Shown: positions 60,805 through 64,000 of the stretch, piece after piece
Layout: each line of letters begins with the position of its first letter
Position numbering within the stretch: the first letter of the stretch is position 1
DNA from: Pedobacter suwonensis
Lineage (GTDB): Bacteria; Bacteroidota; Bacteroidia; Sphingobacteriales; Sphingobacteriaceae
Reading direction: 5' to 3'
DNA: 64,000 nt
Assembly (NCBI RefSeq): GCF_900111825.1
Contig: NZ_FOJM01000013.1
Coordinates: 1 to 64,000 of the forward strand
Made by a program: the position numbers and the translations under genes
Notes under the pieces: model-generated
Databases searched by the model: none
What the model was told of the DNA's origin: nothing
The model's input: only the letters and a program-made list of their open reading frames with translations

Positions 60805-61367
60805 TTTGTCAGAATGTTGATCTTATAATATCCATAAACATGTAAAGCACATTTATGACATGAAATACAAATTAACATATATTTATTGATCTTTTAACTG
60901 CCTATTGTATCATACCCGACGTTCGGCTTTACGGGACTTGCCATCCCGGCAGATGCAGATGATGCCCCGGCAAGCATTAAAAAATATATTAAGTTGGTTT
61001 GGTACTAAATGATCATTTTTTTAAGATCTACCGTTCGCTCAACCTGCTCAACAAGAAATTGATATGGTGGAAGAAATGAGCTACCAGTTTGTTGTTGACA
61101 GTTGGATAAGCTTGCGGGAAATCTTAACAGACTACTGGTTGCACAATTCATCAGATACCCGGCAGATTTGAAGTAATGTCAATAAGGAGCAACAGTGGAC
61201 CGGGAAGGCGGCAGCTCTATTAAAAACATACACTGAAGAGATTCTCAACAGATTGGTAGAAAAATCAAAACTTTCAACGCTGTTATACGTTAACAAACGC
61301 AGATACTACTATCGCCATCGAAAATCGATCGCTGTGACCGTATTGGAATCACTTAAAATCGATACCT
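60805..61367. other. 563-nt region without a recognisable gene
   Basis: No open frame with coding character, no tRNA. A GC-richer patch at about 60930-60985 can form small hairpins (CGGGACTTGCCATCCCG and a CTTGCC / GGCAAG pairing). The rest is AT-rich. The receiver gene promoter should lie at the right end. Confidence 0.4.
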
Positions 61368-61730
61368 ATGGAAAAACACATACTCATCATTGAAGATGAT
61401 CAAGAAATCAGTGAATTATTTCAAATGATCTTTGAAGCGGTAGGTTATCATACTACTGTACTAAACATTGCACCTAATCCCGAATTTATCGATAAGGGAG
61501 GCTTTCATTTGATTGTAATGGATATCAGGCTCATCGGATCACGATATAATGGTAATGAATTATGCAGATTGTTCAAATCGAGCTATCCTAACAATAAAAC
61601 ACCTGTTTTATTGATGTCGGCTGAGTCTAACGGAGATATTTTAGCGCAGGAATGCGGAGCAGACGGCTTTATGGGTAAACCTTTTGATGTTGATAATCTG
61701 CTGACACGTGCTTTTGAAATGATGGCTTAG
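61368..61730 (+). CDS. stand-alone receiver-domain response regulator
   Basis: A 120-aa protein made of only a receiver domain: acidic pocket IIEDD (residues 8-11), phospho-acceptor D52 in LIVMDIRL, Ser in LLMSAES and Lys in MGKPFDVDN. There is no output domain, so it acts by protein-protein contact, as in a phosphorelay. It lies upstream of a PAS histidine kinase on the same strand, separated by a terminator-like hairpin, which suggests a partnership but not a tight operon. Confidence 0.9.
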   Translation: MEKHILIIEDDQEISELFQMIFEAVGYHTTVLNIAPNPEFIDKGGFHLIVMDIRLIGSRYNGNELCRLFKSSYPNNKTPVLLMSAESNGDILAQECGADGFMGKPFDVDNLLTRAFEMMA

Positions 61731-61737
61731 CGTTTAT

Positions 61738-61780
61738 GGTTTTACAACGAGTCATGATCGCCCTGTAAAACCGGTCTTTT
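61738..61780 (+). terminator. intrinsic terminator-like hairpin after the receiver gene
   Basis: Stem GGTTTTACA / TGTAAAACC with a 17-nt loop, followed by GGTCTTTT. It lies 8 nt past the stop codon, so the kinase gene likely has its own promoter. Confidence 0.6.
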
Positions 61781-61938
61781 ATTGAGCCAATCAGTTACCG
61801 TTAAGAAACATCGCAGCATCATTTCTTTATACAGATCAATACAATAAAATTAATCAAGATATATCATTTCACATACACCGCTGTGGAAATTCACATTATT
61901 TATGTTAATTTTGCTAAAAATATTCGCAAAGAGATCGT

Positions 61939-63024
61939 ATGAGTTCGAAACTTCCTAACGCTGATCAAACGTTTAATATCTCTGACGAGCATCTTGATAT
62001 TGCACTTGAACAGGTTTCCATGGGTTTTTGGAGAGTCAACCTGGTTAACAGCAACTTTATGGCCTGCACCCCGCAGTGCAAAAAGAATTTTGGCTGGGAT
62101 CCGTCCAAAGCATTTAGTTATGCTGACATGCTAAGTTGTATACTTCCTGAAGATCTGCCGGAAATGCAGGCCAAGGTTTCAGCTGCGATAGAACATCAAC
62201 AGCTTTATAAGGCTCAGTACCGGGTAAAACATCCGGATGGCAGTATCCACTGGATAGACGCAAATGGTAAAGTGTTGTACAAAAACGGCATCCCCTATGA
62301 GCTATTGGGAACAACGCTGGACATTACCGAAAAGAAAGATCTAGAAGTACTGCGCGATGAACTTTTGAATGTGGCCATGCATGAACTGAAAACGCCACTG
62401 TCGGCTGTAATGGCATCTTTACAATTGCTTGAGCGTATGTTGCAGCCGCGGAGTGAGGAAAAAGCCCTGAATATTGTGACCAGGGCGCTGGGATCAACCG
62501 AAAGGATTAATCGTCTTTTAGGCGAGATGGCCCTACCGGTAAATGCAAAGTTAAAAGAAATCAGCCTGGCAAAAACAACGTTTGATATTCGCAGACTTGC
62601 CGATGAGATTGCAGACAATGCCAGGGTTATTCATGCCCTTGCGAAGATCGAAGTGCGGGCAGATGCGGATGAAATTTTGGTACATGGCGATCGTCATCGG
62701 ATTGCCCAAGTCATCACCAATCTGATCAACAATGGAATCAAGTATTCTGAAAATGATCCAAATCTCGAAATTACCATTACATCAGATCATGATCAGGTCA
62801 ACTTCAGCGTCAGGGATTATGGAATCGGGATAGCGCCGGGAGATCGTAAGAAAATATTTCAAAAATTTTACAGGGCCAATACGAAGTTGCAGGTGGATGG
62901 CCTGGGAATAGGATTGTATCTGTGTGCAGAGGTGATTCTTCGCCATGGGGGCAGCATTCAGGTTGCAGATATCGAGCAGACGGGCACAACGGTTATATTC
63001 TCTATACCAACAGGCAATATTTAA
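61939..63024 (+). CDS. PAS-domain sensor histidine kinase, soluble
   Basis: A 361-aa cytosolic kinase with no membrane segment. A PAS/PAC sensor covers about residues 20-133 (GFWRVNLVNSNFMACTPQCK; YRVKHPDGSIHWIDANGKVL). The dimerisation helix has H148 in AMHELKTPLSAVMASLQLLE, and the ATP-binding domain has HRIAQVITNLINNGIKYS (N box), RDYGIGIAPGDRKKIFQKFYR (G1/F boxes) and GLGIGLYLC (G2). The signal is unknown. It likely works with the receiver protein at 61368. Confidence 0.92.
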   Translation: MSSKLPNADQTFNISDEHLDIALEQVSMGFWRVNLVNSNFMACTPQCKKNFGWDPSKAFSYADMLSCILPEDLPEMQAKVSAAIEHQQLYKAQYRVKHPDGSIHWIDANGKVLYKNGIPYELLGTTLDITEKKDLEVLRDELLNVAMHELKTPLSAVMASLQLLERMLQPRSEEKALNIVTRALGSTERINRLLGEMALPVNAKLKEISLAKTTFDIRRLADEIADNARVIHALAKIEVRADADEILVHGDRHRIAQVITNLINNGIKYSENDPNLEITITSDHDQVNFSVRDYGIGIAPGDRKKIFQKFYRANTKLQVDGLGIGLYLCAEVILRHGGSIQVADIEQTGTTVIFSIPTGNI

Positions 63025-63266
63025 CAGCACTTTTAGGGCTGTCTACCTTATTATAATATCCTTGAAAGATAGCCAACTAAATTTCACATTTCAGGAGATG
63101 GGTAAGTTAACGTAAACACTAATACAACTGAACATCACGAGCGGAACTCATGCTGAACTTAGCACGAGTTAACATCTGACATTTACTTTGCTTTCTCTTA
63201 ATGATTGTTTTCGAACATGATTGATATGCTAATCATTAAAGGATAAGCAGATCAGTTCTCGACTTA

Positions 63267-63713
63267 TTACTGATCAAACTCAAAATCCATTTCTTTTCCG
63301 GATATAAGGTTATACACTACATTCCCATTGTTAATAATATAAAAAATATCCATATGCCCTCGTTTATACCGGATATACGCAACCAGGTTTTTGTTTTGTC
63401 CATCGAAAGTATTAATACCCCCTCCATCTTTTTTATTTGGAAGATCTAAATCGCGGTAAACATAAACGGAATAGAAATCATAGTCTGGTAAAATCGCAGA
63501 ATTGATTTTCCTATTGACTTTATCCCCAAGCAGTGCATAGGTTGATTTTTTATAGAAAAAGTTTCCCCTGATATAAAAATAGTCAATGCGATTGTTATTC
63601 GTTCCTGATTTAAATTGTTGAACATCTGGATTTAAGGGCTTGAGCTCAAAATTTTGCTGTTTGCTGTTGTTGCAGGCGGTGAGTACCAAAAGTAAAATAA
63701 TCAAATGTTTCAT
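63267..63713 (-). CDS. small lipoprotein of unknown function
   Basis: A 148-aa protein with a lipoprotein signal, lipobox VLTAC (C14). The mature part is beta-rich (DYFYIRGNFFYKKSTYALLG, NKNLVAYIRYKRGHMDIFY, NNGNVVYNLISGKEMDF) with many aromatic residues. I see no family motif. It is followed by no partner gene within the window; the next upstream gene is the partial one at the edge. Confidence 0.65.
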   Translation of the reverse strand: MKHLIILLLVLTACNNSKQQNFELKPLNPDVQQFKSGTNNNRIDYFYIRGNFFYKKSTYALLGDKVNRKINSAILPDYDFYSVYVYRDLDLPNKKDGGGINTFDGQNKNLVAYIRYKRGHMDIFYIINNGNVVYNLISGKEMDFEFDQ

Positions 63714-63858
63714 GGTCCGTTTAATTCGTATTGGTCTTTACAATCCTGCCTTGGTCTCAGGTAATATTACTGAACAATATCTTTCTCTTGTAAACCGTTA
63801 TTTCCGGTTTTAAAAATGAGGATTGACGCGTTATTGATGACAGAGCAAGCTTTACAGC

Positions 63859-64000
63859 TTATCGAAATTTTAAATCATATTCACTTTTGTTCAAAAAGAC
63901 AAGCGGATTATCGGTCTCAATCATTTCTTTAATGGCCATCTTTTTATCGTCAGACTTGTGATAAAAAGATTCCGCTATTTTATATCCGATCCTATAACCC
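63859..64000 (-). CDS. partial C-terminus of a DUF2268/GldB-like protein (gene continues beyond the window)
   Basis: The minus strand has an open frame reading from the window edge, GYRIGYKIAESFYHKSDDKK, MAIKEMIETDNPLVFLNKSE, YDLKFR and a stop at 63859-63861. The pattern GYxIGYxIAxxFY ... AIxEMI resembles the end of DUF2268-type predicted zinc proteases and GldB-like lipoproteins of Bacteroidota. The catalytic part lies outside the window, so the assignment is tentative. The leading base shows it is frame-consistent with a larger gene. Confidence 0.55.
   Translation of the reverse strand, partial: GYRIGYKIAESFYHKSDDKKMAIKEMIETDNPLVFLNKSEYDLKFR

Overview
The window looks like a chromosome segment of a Bacteroidota bacterium of the Sphingobacteriaceae type, closest in feel to Pedobacter. 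The evidence is AT-rich DNA, promoters of the TTTG / TAnnTTTG type, few Shine-Dalgarno sites, a type III glutamine synthetase, an Oar-like TonB-dependent receptor, LytTR two-component genes, a DUF3471-type serine hydrolase, and short palindromic repeats that recur between genes. This assignment is inference from gene content; no 16S or marker search was possible.

Region 1 (1-26.4 kb) is mostly housekeeping: a small hypothetical, a frameshifted GNAT acetyltransferase coupled to a metallo-beta-lactamase-fold hydrolase, lpdA, an Oar-like outer-membrane receptor, an astacin-type lipoprotein protease, a diheme-type small cytochrome, purM, type III glutamine synthetase, a TonB-like energy transducer with a small secreted protein, purL, a VOC protein with a TrmN6-type tRNA methyltransferase, a serine hydrolase, a phosphoesterase, fbp, rnhA and tRNA-His. 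Between these lie palindromic repeats, a tandem ~310-nt noncoding duplication (12.1-12.8 kb) and one palindromic repeat that has been absorbed into the purL reading frame.

Region 2 (26.4-27.6 kb) is a scar of mobile-element remnants: an ISL3-like transposase tail fused to a serine-recombinase tail.

Region 3 (27.6-48.8 kb) is the most interesting part. A LytTR/LytS regulatory group (two response regulators, one sensor kinase, one unannotated 42-residue Thr-rich ORF) precedes a long collinear run. The run contains a small exported Ser/Asn-rich four-cysteine protein, TolC-, HlyD- and two RND-type exporter genes (one RND subunit lacks the usual membrane acidic residues), a TMTC-like GT-C glycosyltransferase, a second paralogous four-cysteine protein, a 6-bladed beta-propeller lipoprotein, a thioredoxin-fold lipoprotein, a GT22-like glycosyltransferase and a GtrA-like protein. 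A GT39-like glycosyltransferase and a TlpA-like thioredoxin flank its end. I propose that it makes, modifies and exports the small cysteine-containing proteins. The gene order and paralogy are seen in the sequence; the function is inferred.

Region 4 (48.8-64 kb) is accessory and partly decayed: a long gene broken by many stops and frameshifts with a HEPN-like end, three copies of a ~115-nt repeat that ends in a hairpin and bracket AraC/SDR/hydrolase genes, a truncated SDR tail, then DUF72, an Fpg-like glycosylase lacking Pro2 and the zinc cysteines, DUF4385, a TPR protein, an LLM oxidoreductase, an EamA transporter, a stand-alone receiver, a PAS histidine kinase, a lipoprotein and a partial gene cut by the window end.
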